Of a stretch of 64,000 nucleotides of DNA, positions 52,777 through 61,134 are shown one piece after another. The position numbers and the translations under genes are program-made. The DNA lies in NCBI RefSeq assembly GCF_006334915.2, contig NZ_VDMA02000001.1, positions 124,001 through 188,000 on the forward strand. Direction: 5' to 3'. Below the pieces are notes generated by a model. That model saw nothing but the letters and a program-made list of their open reading frames with translations. It did not search any database and was not told where the DNA came from. Positions within the stretch are counted from its first letter, which is position 1; each line of letters begins with the position of its first letter. This stretch comes from Microbispora catharanthi (GTDB lineage: Bacteria; Actinomycetota; Actinomycetes; Streptosporangiales; Streptosporangiaceae).

Positions 52777-54269
52777 GTGGGCAGCCGATGACTCCCCGGC
52801 CGTCGGTCGAGCCCGTGCCCGCGGCCTCCGTCGCCGCGTTCGACCACGAGTGCGACGTGCTCGTCGTCGGTTTCGGCTGCGCCGGCGCGGCCGCCGCGTA
52901 CGAGGCCGCCACGGCCGGCGCGGACGTGCTGGTGCTGGAGCGCGCGGGCGGGCCGGGCGGCTCGTCCGCGATGTCCGGCGGCGAGCTGTACCTCGGCGGC
53001 GGCACCGCGATCCAGCGGGCCTGCGGGTTCGAGGACGACCCGGACAACATGTTCGCCTACCTCACGGCGGCGCTCGGCCCGCACGCCGACGAGGAGAAGC
53101 TGCGGCTCTACTGCGAGGGCGGTGTCGAGCACTTCGAGTGGTTCCGGGCCAGGGGCGTGCCGTTCAACGAGTCGTTCTTCGACGCGCCGAGCTGGATGCC
53201 CCCGACGACCGACGGCCTGATGTGGCTGGGGGAGAACGCCTGGCCGTACACCACCGTCGCGCGGCCGGTGCCGCGCGGCCACCGCCCGGCCGTCGAGAGC
53301 TGGGGCGGCCGGCTGCTGATGGAGAAACTGGTGGAGGCGGCGCGGGCGGCCGGAGCCGCCTGTCACGCCGACACCCGCGCCACCAACCTCGTGGTCGGCG
53401 GCGACGGCCGGGTCGCCGGGGTCGTGGCCCGCCGATACGGAGAGCAGGTGACCTACCGCGCCCGCAGGGGAGTGGTGCTGACCACCGGCGGGTTCGTCGA
53501 CAACGAGGAGATGCTCGCCGACCACGCCCCCGTGCTGCTCGGGCACGGCAAGGTCAGTGACGGCCTGGACGACGGCGGCGGCATCCGCATGGCCACCGCG
53601 CTCGGCGCGGCCACCCGCCGCATGGGCGAGGTCGAGATCGCGATGACCGCGCTGCCCGCGATGCTGGTGCGCGGCATGCTCGTCAACGGGCTCGGCCGGC
53701 GCTTCATCAACGAGGACGTCTATCCCGGCCTGTTCAGCGTCGCCGCCGTACGCCACCAGCCCGGGCCGTACTGGGCGATCATCGACGAGGAGGGCTACGA
53801 GAACATCCCCGCGCGGGACCTGTGGGGCGTGCGCCCGGTCTTCGTGGCCGAGACCCTCGCCGAGCTGGAGGAGTCGCTCGGCGTGCCGCCGGGCGCGCTG
53901 GAGGACACCGTCGCGGTGTACAACCGGCACGCCGAGCGCGGCGAGGACCCCTACTTCCACAAGGACCCGAAGTGGCTGCGCCCGCTGAAGGGCCCGTTCG
54001 CCGCCGCCGATCCGCGCCTGGGATTCGGCATGGGCGACCGCGACAGCGCGGGCAAGGGGACCGGCGCCGCCGGCTTCACCCTCGGAGGCCTGCGCACGAC
54101 CGTGGACGGCGAGGTGCTGAACCAGTCCGCCCGGCCGATCCCCGGCCTGTACGCCGCGGGACGCGCCTCCTCCGGCATCCACGGCGAGGGATACGTCAGC
54201 GGCACCTCTCTCGGCGACGGCACCTTCTTCGGCCGCCGCGCCGGCCGCGCAGTCGCCAAGGAGGCGTGA
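52773..54269 (+). CDS. KstD-like FAD-binding dehydrogenase
   Basis: 498-aa flavoprotein of the fumarate-reductase/KstD superfamily. FAD loop GFGCAGAAAAYEAATAG (about 33-49), SSAMSGGELYLGGG and a C-terminal GLYAAGRASSGIHGEGYVSG closure. The PYYA tyrosine pair and TKGG turn of delta1-dehydrogenases (present at 36011 and 63749) are missing here; FAAADPRLGFG occupies that place. It is therefore probably not a delta1-KSTD but another steroid or side-product dehydrogenase, recalling the Rv0785-like group. Overlaps hsaC by 4 nt; an ATG at 52788 is an alternative start. Confidence 0.85.
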   Translation: MSGQPMTPRPSVEPVPAASVAAFDHECDVLVVGFGCAGAAAAYEAATAGADVLVLERAGGPGGSSAMSGGELYLGGGTAIQRACGFEDDPDNMFAYLTAALGPHADEEKLRLYCEGGVEHFEWFRARGVPFNESFFDAPSWMPPTTDGLMWLGENAWPYTTVARPVPRGHRPAVESWGGRLLMEKLVEAARAAGAACHADTRATNLVVGGDGRVAGVVARRYGEQVTYRARRGVVLTTGGFVDNEEMLADHAPVLLGHGKVSDGLDDGGGIRMATALGAATRRMGEVEIAMTALPAMLVRGMLVNGLGRRFINEDVYPGLFSVAAVRHQPGPYWAIIDEEGYENIPARDLWGVRPVFVAETLAELEESLGVPPGALEDTVAVYNRHAERGEDPYFHKDPKWLRPLKGPFAAADPRLGFGMGDRDSAGKGTGAAGFTLGGLRTTVDGEVLNQSARPIPGLYAAGRASSGIHGEGYVSGTSLGDGTFFGRRAGRAVAKEA

Positions 54270-55030
54270 TGAACCGGTTCGACGGCAAGAACGTGCTGCT
54301 CACCGGGGCGGCGTCGGGCATCGGGCGGGCGACCGCCGTACGCCTGCTGGCCGAGGGCGCCACGGTGTTCGCGGTGGACCGGCACGAGGACGGGCTCGCG
54401 GAGACCGGCAGGCTCGCGGGCGGCACCGAGCTGCTCGGGGGCCGGTTTGTCGCGCATGCCGCCGATCTGGCGAGGGAGGAGGCGGTGGTGTCGGCCGCCG
54501 CCGCGGCCGTCGCCCGCCTCGGCCGGGTGGACGTGCTCGCCAACGTCGCCGGAGTGCTGCGGGTCACCCCGATGGAGTCGGTGGGGCTCGACGACTACCG
54601 GGACATCTTCGCGGTCAACGTGTTCGCCCCGGTCATGCTCTGCAGGGAGGTGCTGCCGCACATCCCTGACCGCACCGGGGTCATCGTGAACGTCACCTCG
54701 ACGGCGGCGACGAAGGCGCACCCGGGGATGACCGGCTACGCCGCGTCCAAGGGGGCGCTGCTGTCGTTCTCGATCAGCCTCGCCGCCGAGCTGGCGTCGC
54801 GGCGGATCCGCGTCGTCCCGGTCTCGCCCGGCGGGGTCGCCACGCCGCTGACGGCCAACCGGGAGACGTTCGCCGGCGTGGACACGTCCTGGTACGCGCG
54901 CACCTATCCCCTCTGGGGCAGGCCGGGCCGCCCGGAGGACATCGCCGGGACGATCGCGTACGTGGCCTCGGCGGACGGCGCCTACCTCAACGGCGTCGAG
55001 GTCCGGGTGGACGGCGGCTCGCACAGCTGA
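54269..55030 (+). CDS. Short-chain dehydrogenase/reductase
   Basis: 253-aa classical SDR: NAD(P) loop TGAASGIGRA (about 12-21), NVAG (about 91-94), catalytic Ser in NVTSTAA, and the YAASK Tyr/Lys pair near 154-158. PGGVATPLT follows. An Asp at the end of strand 2 (AVDRHE) suggests NAD preference. AAGGAGG before the ATG; TGATG overlap with the KstD-like gene. In this operon it probably oxidises or reduces a steroid hydroxyl/keto group or an HIP-type intermediate. Confidence 0.9.
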   Translation: MNRFDGKNVLLTGAASGIGRATAVRLLAEGATVFAVDRHEDGLAETGRLAGGTELLGGRFVAHAADLAREEAVVSAAAAAVARLGRVDVLANVAGVLRVTPMESVGLDDYRDIFAVNVFAPVMLCREVLPHIPDRTGVIVNVTSTAATKAHPGMTGYAASKGALLSFSISLAAELASRRIRVVPVSPGGVATPLTANRETFAGVDTSWYARTYPLWGRPGRPEDIAGTIAYVASADGAYLNGVEVRVDGGSHS

Positions 55031-55056
55031 CCGCCGTCCCGCCCGGTCGTGCCTGG

Positions 55057-56850
55057 TCAGGGCTGGGCCCCGGTGAGTTGGGCCCCGGAGACTTGAGCCG
55101 GGGTGAGCTGGGAACGGTACAGCCGGGCGTACGCGCCTCCCGCCGCCAGCAACCGGTCGTGCGTGCCCTGCTCGACGATCCGCCCGTCGTCCATCACGAG
55201 GATCAGGTCGGCGTTCCTGACGGTCGACAGCCGGTGGGCGATGACGAACCCGGTGCGCCCGTCCCGCAGCGAGGTCATGGCCCGCTGCACCAGCACCTCC
55301 GTACGGGTGTCGAGCGCGCTGGTGGCCTCGTCGAGCACCAGGATCGGGGGATCGGCCAGGAACGCGCGGGCGATGGTGACGAGCTGGCGCTCGCCCGTGC
55401 TCAGCCCCTCGCCGTCGTCGTCGACCACCGTGTCGTACCCGTCGGGCAGCGTGCGCACGAGGTGGTCGACGCCGGTGGCCCTGGACACCTCGACGATCCG
55501 CTCGCGCGGCACGTCGCCGGCGCCGTACGCGATGTTGTCGGCGATCGTGCCGTGCCGCAGCCAGGTGTCCTGCAGCACCATGCCGATCCTGGCGCGCAGC
55601 TCCTGCCTGGGCACCCGGGCGATGTCCACCCCGTCCACCGTGATCCGCCCACCTGTGACGTCGTAGAAGCGCATGAGCAGGTTGATCAGCGTGGTCTTGC
55701 CCGCGCCGGTCGGGCCCACGATCGCGACGGTCTGCCCCGGCTCCACGACCAGGGACAGATCCTCGATGAGGGGACGATCCGGCGCGTACCGGAACGAGAC
55801 GTTCTCGAACGTCACCCGCCCCGTGGCCGTGGCCGGAAGGCGGACGGGGTCGGCGACGGGCTCCTCCTCGTCCTCGTCGAGCAGCTCGAAGATCCGCCCG
55901 GCCGAGGCGAGCACCGACTGCAGGAGGGTGGACATCGACGTGACCTGGTTGACCGGCTGCCCGAACTGCAGGCAGTACTGGATGAACGCCTGAACGTCGC
56001 CGACCGACAGCGCGCCGGCCGCCACCCGCAGGCCGCCGATCACCGCGACGAGCACGTAGTTGAGGTTCATGACGAGCGACATCGCCGGGCCGATCATGCT
56101 GGACAGCAGCTGCGCCCGGAACCCCGCGCGGAACACGGCGTCGTTGCGCTCGCCGAACTCCCGTACGGCCTGGCGCCGCCGGCCGAAGACCCTGATCAGG
56201 GCGTGCCCGGTGTAGGTCTCCTCGACGTGGGCGTTGAGCCGGCCCGTGGCGGCGAACTGCTCGGCGAATCTCGGCTGCGCCCGCCTGCCGACCGCCCTGG
56301 CCGCCACGACGGACAGCGGCACCATGACCACCGAGACCAGGGCGAGCAGCGGCGAGGTCCACACCATCATCACCAGCACCCCGACGAGTGAGAGCAGCGC
56401 GGTGACCGCCACGCTGAGCACCTGCTGCAGCGTCTGGCCGACGTTGTCGACGTCGTTGGTGGCGCGTGAGAGCACGTCGCCCCGCTGCCGCCCGTCGAAG
56501 TAGGCCAGCGGCAGCCGCGCGAGCTTGGCCTGGGTCCGCTCCCGCAGCCGGAAGACCAGCCGCTGCGCGATGGTCGCGGTCGTCCGCTGCTGGGCGAAGG
56601 AGAGGAGGAACGCGGCCAGGTAGCAGGCGAGGGCGCCCAGCAGGACCCGGCCGGTCGCGGCGAAGTCCACCCGGCGGTGCCCGGACACGGCCGACAACAC
56701 CAGGTCGGTGGCCACGCCGAGCAGCCGGGGGACCGCCACGGTCAGGGCCACGGCCGCCGCCGCGCAGGCCAGGGCGGCCACGGCGAGCGGGAGTTCGGGG
56801 CGGGCCGTCTCCAGCAGACGCCGGACGGCGCCTCGTTTCCGGGCTGTCAT
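55057..56850 (-). CDS. ABC exporter half-transporter B (permease-ATPase fusion)
   Basis: 597-aa type-IV ABC exporter: six membrane helices (about 15-320) and a C-terminal ATPase. Walker A GPTGAGKTT (about 391-399), signature LSTGERQ (variant) and Walker B ILVLDEATSALD with the catalytic Glu intact. It overlaps the other half-transporter gene by 4 nt. Pairing of an intact Glu here with an Asp in the partner is the pattern of asymmetric heterodimers such as TM287/288 and the mycobacterial Rv1272c/Rv1273c pair. Substrate unknown; possibly a steroid, lipid or drug. Confidence 0.92.
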   Translation of the reverse strand: MTARKRGAVRRLLETARPELPLAVAALACAAAAVALTVAVPRLLGVATDLVLSAVSGHRRVDFAATGRVLLGALACYLAAFLLSFAQQRTTATIAQRLVFRLRERTQAKLARLPLAYFDGRQRGDVLSRATNDVDNVGQTLQQVLSVAVTALLSLVGVLVMMVWTSPLLALVSVVMVPLSVVAARAVGRRAQPRFAEQFAATGRLNAHVEETYTGHALIRVFGRRRQAVREFGERNDAVFRAGFRAQLLSSMIGPAMSLVMNLNYVLVAVIGGLRVAAGALSVGDVQAFIQYCLQFGQPVNQVTSMSTLLQSVLASAGRIFELLDEDEEEPVADPVRLPATATGRVTFENVSFRYAPDRPLIEDLSLVVEPGQTVAIVGPTGAGKTTLINLLMRFYDVTGGRITVDGVDIARVPRQELRARIGMVLQDTWLRHGTIADNIAYGAGDVPRERIVEVSRATGVDHLVRTLPDGYDTVVDDDGEGLSTGERQLVTIARAFLADPPILVLDEATSALDTRTEVLVQRAMTSLRDGRTGFVIAHRLSTVRNADLILVMDDGRIVEQGTHDRLLAAGGAYARLYRSQLTPAQVSGAQLTGAQP

Positions 56851-58589
56851 GCGGCCACCTCCTGGCCTGTCTGGGAGAACACGATCTCGCGGTAGGCGGG
56901 GCACGAGGCCATCAGCTCCTCGTGGGTTCCGGAACCGGCGACGCGGCCCTCGTCGAGCACCACCAGCCGGTCGGCGTGCCGCGTCGAGGAGATCCGCTGC
57001 GCGACCAGGACGACGGCGACGTCGCGGGTCTCCCGCGCCAGCGCGTCGGCGAGCGCCCGCTCGGTGACCGGGTCGAGCGCGGAGAACGGATCGTCCAGCA
57101 GCAGCACCCGGGGACGGGCGACCAGGGCCCGCGCCACCGTCAGGCGCTGCCGCTGGCCGCCGGACAGCGACGCGCCCCCCTGCCCGAGCGGCGTGTCCAG
57201 GCCCTCCGGCAGCGCCTCCACGAAGTCGCGCGCCTGTGCGACCTCCAGTGCGTGCCACAGCTCGGCGTCCGTCGCCTCGGGCCTGCCGTACCGGAGGTTG
57301 CCGGCGATGGTGCCGGAGAACAGGTACGGCCGTTGCGGCACCAGCCCGACGACTCCGGCCGGCTCCTCCGGGGGCAGCGACGCGACGTCCGTCCCGTCGA
57401 GGAGCACCCGCCCGCCGGTCGGATCGAGCAGCCGGGCCACGAGGGTGAGCAGGGTCGTCTTGCCCGAGCCGGTGGAGCCGACGACCGCGACGGTCTCGCC
57501 CGGGCGGACGAGGAGGTTCACCCCCCGCAGTACCGGCTCTTCGGCCCCCGGATAGTGCATGTGCGCGTCGCGGACCTCGACCTCGCCCTTCCACATCCGG
57601 CCCCGCCAGGTCGGATCGGTGTCGGCCGGCGACGTGTCCGGTTCCGTCCCGGTCTCCAGCACCTCGCGCACCCGGAGGGCGGAGACCCGGGCGCGCGGCG
57701 CCGCCAGGACGGTGAAGGTCGCGAGCAGGGCGGACCCCAGGATCACGGCCAGGTAGTTGAGGAACGCCACCAGCGAGCCCACCTGGGTGACGCCGTCGTC
57801 GACGAGGTGCCCGCCGTACCAGACCACCGCCACGCCGCACAGGTTGCCGATCAGCATCCCGGCGGGATACATCACGGTCGTCAGCCGCGCGGCGCGTACG
57901 GCGAAGCCCATCAGCGCGCCGTTGGCCTCGCCGAACCTGGCGCGTTCACGATCCTCGGCGGCGAACGCCCGGACGACCCGGACCCCGGCGATCTGCTCGC
58001 GCACCAGCCGGTTGATCTGGTCGACGCCGCGCTGCGTCGCCTGCGACAGCGGGGTGAGCCGGCGCAGGATCACCCACAGGACGGCCGACAGCGCGGGCAG
58101 CGCGACCAGCAGCAGCGTGGACAGGCGCAGGTCCTGCCGCAGCGCCATGACCACCCCGCCGAGGAAGATCATGGGTGTGGCGGCCAGGCCGGTCAGCCCC
58201 ATGAAGACCAGCGTCTGCACCTGCTGCACGTCGCCGACCGTGCGGGTGATCAGGGACGGCACCCCGAAGCGGCCCACCTCGCGAGATGAGAACGACTGGA
58301 CCTTCGCGTAGACGGCCGCGCGCAGGTCGTGACCGACGGCGGCGGCGGTCCTGGCGGCGAGGGCTCCCACCACGGCCGAGCACAGGACCTGTGCCAGCGT
58401 CCCGGCCACCATGACGCCGCCCAGACGCAGGATCAGCCCGGTGTCGCCGCGCAGCACGCCGTCGTCGATGAGCGTGGCGTTGAACGTGGGCAGCAGGAGG
58501 GCGGCGAGCGCCTGCGCGATCTGGAGCACGGCGATCAGGGAGACGGTGCCGCGACGGGAACGCAGACTGGAGCGGAGCAGGGAGCCCAT
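56847..58589 (-). CDS. ABC exporter half-transporter A (permease-ATPase fusion)
   Basis: 580-aa type-IV ABC exporter: six helices (about 15-310) and ATPase domain with Walker A GSTGSGKTT (about 369-377), canonical signature LSGGQRQ and Walker B LLLDDPFSALD, where Asp replaces the usual catalytic Glu. This degenerate site predicts an obligate heterodimer with the 597-aa protein downstream. One base separates its start from the stop of the FMN-reductase gene, so reductase and exporter are co-transcribed and probably under the divergent TetR. Confidence 0.92.
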   Translation of the reverse strand: MGSLLRSSLRSRRGTVSLIAVLQIAQALAALLLPTFNATLIDDGVLRGDTGLILRLGGVMVAGTLAQVLCSAVVGALAARTAAAVGHDLRAAVYAKVQSFSSREVGRFGVPSLITRTVGDVQQVQTLVFMGLTGLAATPMIFLGGVVMALRQDLRLSTLLLVALPALSAVLWVILRRLTPLSQATQRGVDQINRLVREQIAGVRVVRAFAAEDRERARFGEANGALMGFAVRAARLTTVMYPAGMLIGNLCGVAVVWYGGHLVDDGVTQVGSLVAFLNYLAVILGSALLATFTVLAAPRARVSALRVREVLETGTEPDTSPADTDPTWRGRMWKGEVEVRDAHMHYPGAEEPVLRGVNLLVRPGETVAVVGSTGSGKTTLLTLVARLLDPTGGRVLLDGTDVASLPPEEPAGVVGLVPQRPYLFSGTIAGNLRYGRPEATDAELWHALEVAQARDFVEALPEGLDTPLGQGGASLSGGQRQRLTVARALVARPRVLLLDDPFSALDPVTERALADALARETRDVAVVLVAQRISSTRHADRLVVLDEGRVAGSGTHEELMASCPAYREIVFSQTGQEVAA

Positions 58590-58590
58590 C

Positions 58591-59181
58591 TCAGCCCCCG
58601 TACGGACGTGCCGCCCGCGCGTCGCGCAGGGCCCGGCCGAACCAGACGAGCTCGTCGAGCATGACCTTGGCGGCGCCCTCCGGGCCCGCGGGGTCCTTCG
58701 GCCAGTTCCCCTCCGCGTCGAACAGCGTCCAGGGGCTCTGGAAGGCGACGGAGTCGCGGATCGTCACCGCGTGCAGCTCGGCGAAGACCAGACGGAGCTG
58801 CTCGACGGCTCGCAGGCCGCTGGACATGCCGCCGTAGCAGACGAACCCGACGGGCTTGGCCGCCCACTCCCGGTGGTAGCTGTCGATCATCAGTTTGAGC
58901 GCGGCGGGGAAGCTGCGGTTGTACTCCGGGGTCACGACGACGAAGGCGTCCGCCGCCTCCACCCGGGGCCGCAGCCCGGTCACCTCCTCAGGCTTCTCGC
59001 CGCCGAAGTGCCCGCGCAGCCCGTCGGGGAGCCGGGTCTCGGCCAGGTCGATCACGTCGAGTGCGACGTCGTCGCGCCGCTCCGCCTGACCGGCGAACCA
59101 GTTCGCGACGAGGGGCGCCACCCTCCCGTCCCGGACGCTACCGATGATCATCGCCACATTGAGCCGGCTTTCTCCGGACAT
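58591..59181 (-). CDS. NAD(P)H-dependent FMN reductase-like flavoprotein
   Basis: 196-aa flavodoxin-like reductase: IIGSVRDGRVAP loop (about 12-23), VVTPEYNRSFPAALKLMIDSY (about 82-102) and VCYGGMSSGLRAVEQL. Paralogue of the protein at 12011-12586. GGAGGAACC precedes the ATG at 59181. First gene of an operon with the ABC exporter and divergent from tetR across a 112-bp operator region. Quinone or flavin reduction protecting against catechol or quinone stress is plausible in this context but inferred. Confidence 0.9.
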   Translation of the reverse strand: MSGESRLNVAMIIGSVRDGRVAPLVANWFAGQAERRDDVALDVIDLAETRLPDGLRGHFGGEKPEEVTGLRPRVEAADAFVVVTPEYNRSFPAALKLMIDSYHREWAAKPVGFVCYGGMSSGLRAVEQLRLVFAELHAVTIRDSVAFQSPWTLFDAEGNWPKDPAGPEGAAKVMLDELVWFGRALRDARAARPYGG

Positions 59182-59199
59182 GGTTCCTCCACGAGGTGA

Positions 59200-59268
59200 G
59201 TACGCTGTACGCAACGGGTACACCGTACGCGCAGATGCGTACGATGTACAAGTCTGAGTACGATGTAC
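59200..59268. promoter_or_regulatory. Array of four GTACNNNGTAC operator-like elements
   Basis: GTACGCTGTAC (59200-59210), GTACACCGTAC (59218-59228), GTACGATGTAC (59239-59249) and GTACGATGTAC (59258-59268). The starts are 18, 21 and 19 bp apart, about two helical turns, so dimers could bind on one face. They fill the region between the divergent FMN-reductase and tetR genes. Confidence 0.75.
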
Positions 59269-59293
59269 ACACCGAACCGGGAGGAGCACCACG

Positions 59294-60034
59294 ATGGCCG
59301 GGAAGAAAGCGGACGACGCGGACGACGGCGCGCAGGAGTCCATCTGGCAGCGGATGCAGCGCCCCGCCCGGCCTCCCCGCGCGGCGCTGACCCACGCGCA
59401 GATCGGCGCGGCGGCCGTGGAGATCGCCGACGCCGAGGGGCTCGACGCGGTCTCGATGCGCCGGCTGGCCGAGCGGCTCGGCGTCGCCACCATGGGCCTC
59501 TACCGCTACGTGCGCGGCAAGGACGACGTGATCGAGCTGATGGTCGACGCGGTCTACGCCGAGGAGGCGCGAGCCGGAGAGGGCAGCGACTGGCGGGAGG
59601 TCCTGCGCGTGTCCGCCCTGCGGCTGCGCGCCCTCACGCTGCGCCATCCCTGGCTGGTCGAGACCACGGCCCAGTCCGGGCCGCTGACCCCCAATTTCGT
59701 CGCGCGCACCGACCGGCTCCTCGCGTCGCTGGACGGCCTCGGCCTCGACGCCGACACGGCGATGACCGTCGTCGGCACGGTCACCGCGTTCGTCGCCGGG
59801 GCGACCACCGCCCGGATCAGGATGGACAGGCTGATGCGCAAGGAGGGCGCGGAGAAGATGGACGACCTGCGCAGCCTCTACTCATCGAGGATGAGATGGC
59901 TGCTTGAGTCGGGCCGCTATCCCGCGTTCGAGCGCTACATCCGCCAGGGCGTCAGGAAGGACGACGACGACTGGCAGTTCGAGCTGGGGCTGGACAGCGT
60001 CCTCGACGGCATCGCGGCCCGGCTGAAGATCTGA
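59294..60034 (+). CDS. TetR-family regulator with TetR_C (tetracycline-repressor-type) domain
   Basis: 246-aa TetR regulator. HTH at about residues 33-75 (THAQIGAAAVEIADAEGLDAVSMRRLAERLGVATMGLYRYV in register) and a C-terminal domain of the TetR_C_1 type. GGGAGGAG lies upstream of the ATG. It is divergent from the FMN reductase-ABC exporter operon over four GTACNNNGTAC elements, the usual arrangement for an efflux repressor responding to the exported compound. Confidence 0.93.
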   Translation: MAGKKADDADDGAQESIWQRMQRPARPPRAALTHAQIGAAAVEIADAEGLDAVSMRRLAERLGVATMGLYRYVRGKDDVIELMVDAVYAEEARAGEGSDWREVLRVSALRLRALTLRHPWLVETTAQSGPLTPNFVARTDRLLASLDGLGLDADTAMTVVGTVTAFVAGATTARIRMDRLMRKEGAEKMDDLRSLYSSRMRWLLESGRYPAFERYIRQGVRKDDDDWQFELGLDSVLDGIAARLKI

Positions 60035-60042
60035 GACGAGAA

Positions 60043-60070
60043 AGGCGGTCGCCCGTAAGGGTGACCGCCT
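60043..60070. terminator. Bidirectional stem-loop terminator
   Basis: AGGCGGTC (60043-60050) pairs with GACCGCCT (60063-60070), extended by GCCC/GGGT around a GTAA loop, between convergent tetR and SDR genes. Confidence 0.75.
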
Positions 60071-60085
60071 GTCGTCGCGGAGCGC

Positions 60086-60883
60086 TCAGGAGCTGGGCGG
60101 GGGGATCATCCGCTTCGTCGCCTCGTGGGCCCTGCGCACCATCTCGGCCCGTGGGAAGCCGCTCCGCTTGCGGGCCGTCTCCTCGTTGCCGCCCGCGATC
60201 CAGACCGGGCCGTCGGCGAGGTGCTCCAGGCCCTCGCGCGCCACGTCGCCGGGCTCGGCCACGTTGAGCCCGGGCAGGTCCATCCGCAGCCCCGCCCGCT
60301 CCATCGCCGGGGTGCGGGTGACGCCGAGGACGAGTTCGAGCACGTGCACGCCGTGCTCGCCCAGCTCCAGCCAGAGACCTTCGGCGAAGACACGGCTGAA
60401 CGCCTTGGCCGCCGAGTAGACGCTGATCTGCGCCTGGCCCATGTATCCGGCGAGCGAGCCGACCAGGATGATGCCGCCGCGGCGCCGCTCCCGCATCAGC
60501 GCACCGAAGTGATGGGTGAGCGCGAGCTGGCCGGTGATGTTGAGGTCGACGACCCCCCGCACCCGGTCGAGGTCGCCGGTCACGAACTCGTGGCCGTAGC
60601 TGTTGGCGCCCGCGTTGAAGATCAGCAGGCCCACCTCGACGTCGTCGGTCACCGAGCGGACCGCCTTGACCGCGCCCGGGTCGGTCAGGTCGAGCTCCAG
60701 CGTGCGCACCTCGACGCCCTTGGCCCTGACCTGCTCGGCCGTCTCGGCCAGCGGCCCGGGCTTGCGGGCGATCAGCACAAGGTCGAGCCCGGCGTCGGCG
60801 AGCCGATGGGCGAACGACGCGCCCACTCCCTCGGATCCGCCCGCGACGACGGCCCAGGGGCCGTACACGTTCTTGTCGATCAC
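60086..60883 (-). CDS. Short-chain dehydrogenase/reductase of the kshA operon
   Basis: 265-aa SDR: AGGSEGVGASFA (about 14-25) cofactor loop, NAGAN (about 89-93), Ser in LVGSLAG, and YSAAK Tyr/Lys near 155-159. ARK after strand 2 favours NADP. GTG start at 60883 behind GGAGGAATC. It overlaps the four-cysteine protein gene by 4 nt and lies downstream of kshA, so a steroid alcohol/ketone such as the 17- or 3-position is a likely substrate. C-terminal half is extended beyond classical SDRs. Confidence 0.9.
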   Translation of the reverse strand: MIDKNVYGPWAVVAGGSEGVGASFAHRLADAGLDLVLIARKPGPLAETAEQVRAKGVEVRTLELDLTDPGAVKAVRSVTDDVEVGLLIFNAGANSYGHEFVTGDLDRVRGVVDLNITGQLALTHHFGALMRERRRGGIILVGSLAGYMGQAQISVYSAAKAFSRVFAEGLWLELGEHGVHVLELVLGVTRTPAMERAGLRMDLPGLNVAEPGDVAREGLEHLADGPVWIAGGNEETARKRSGFPRAEMVRRAHEATKRMIPPPSS

Positions 60884-61134
60884 GATTCCTCCGGTACGGC
60901 GATCTCGCCGTCGAGCGCGGCCTGGACGATGGAGTCCCGCAGCGCCGCGCAGCCGGGGAAGATCCCTGGTCCGGCGGTGCGGCGCTCCAGGCAGGTGCCG
61001 GCCGCGTCGGCGTTCCACTGGACGCTGGTCTGGTGCCAGCTCGCCTTGCGCACCTCCACGCCGGCGCCGCACCGCCTGCAGGTCAGCGGCTGCATGGGCG
61101 CGTCGAGCAGCCGGTTGTCGGGGCGGATCGTCAT
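60880..61134 (-). CDS. Small four-cysteine protein coupled to KshA
   Basis: 84-aa protein with Cys19, Cys22, Cys48 and Cys62 (TCRRCGAGV, then SWHQTSVQWN and GTCLERR). The spacing does not match a plant-type [2Fe-2S] ferredoxin. A zinc ribbon or small iron-sulfur protein is possible. ATG at 61134 overlaps the kshA stop by 4 nt, and its own stop overlaps the SDR start by 4 nt, so its synthesis is linked to the oxygenase. I do not recognise the family with certainty. An electron-transfer or assembly partner of KshA is the working idea. Confidence 0.8.
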   Translation of the reverse strand: MTIRPDNRLLDAPMQPLTCRRCGAGVEVRKASWHQTSVQWNADAAGTCLERRTAGPGIFPGCAALRDSIVQAALDGEIAVPEES

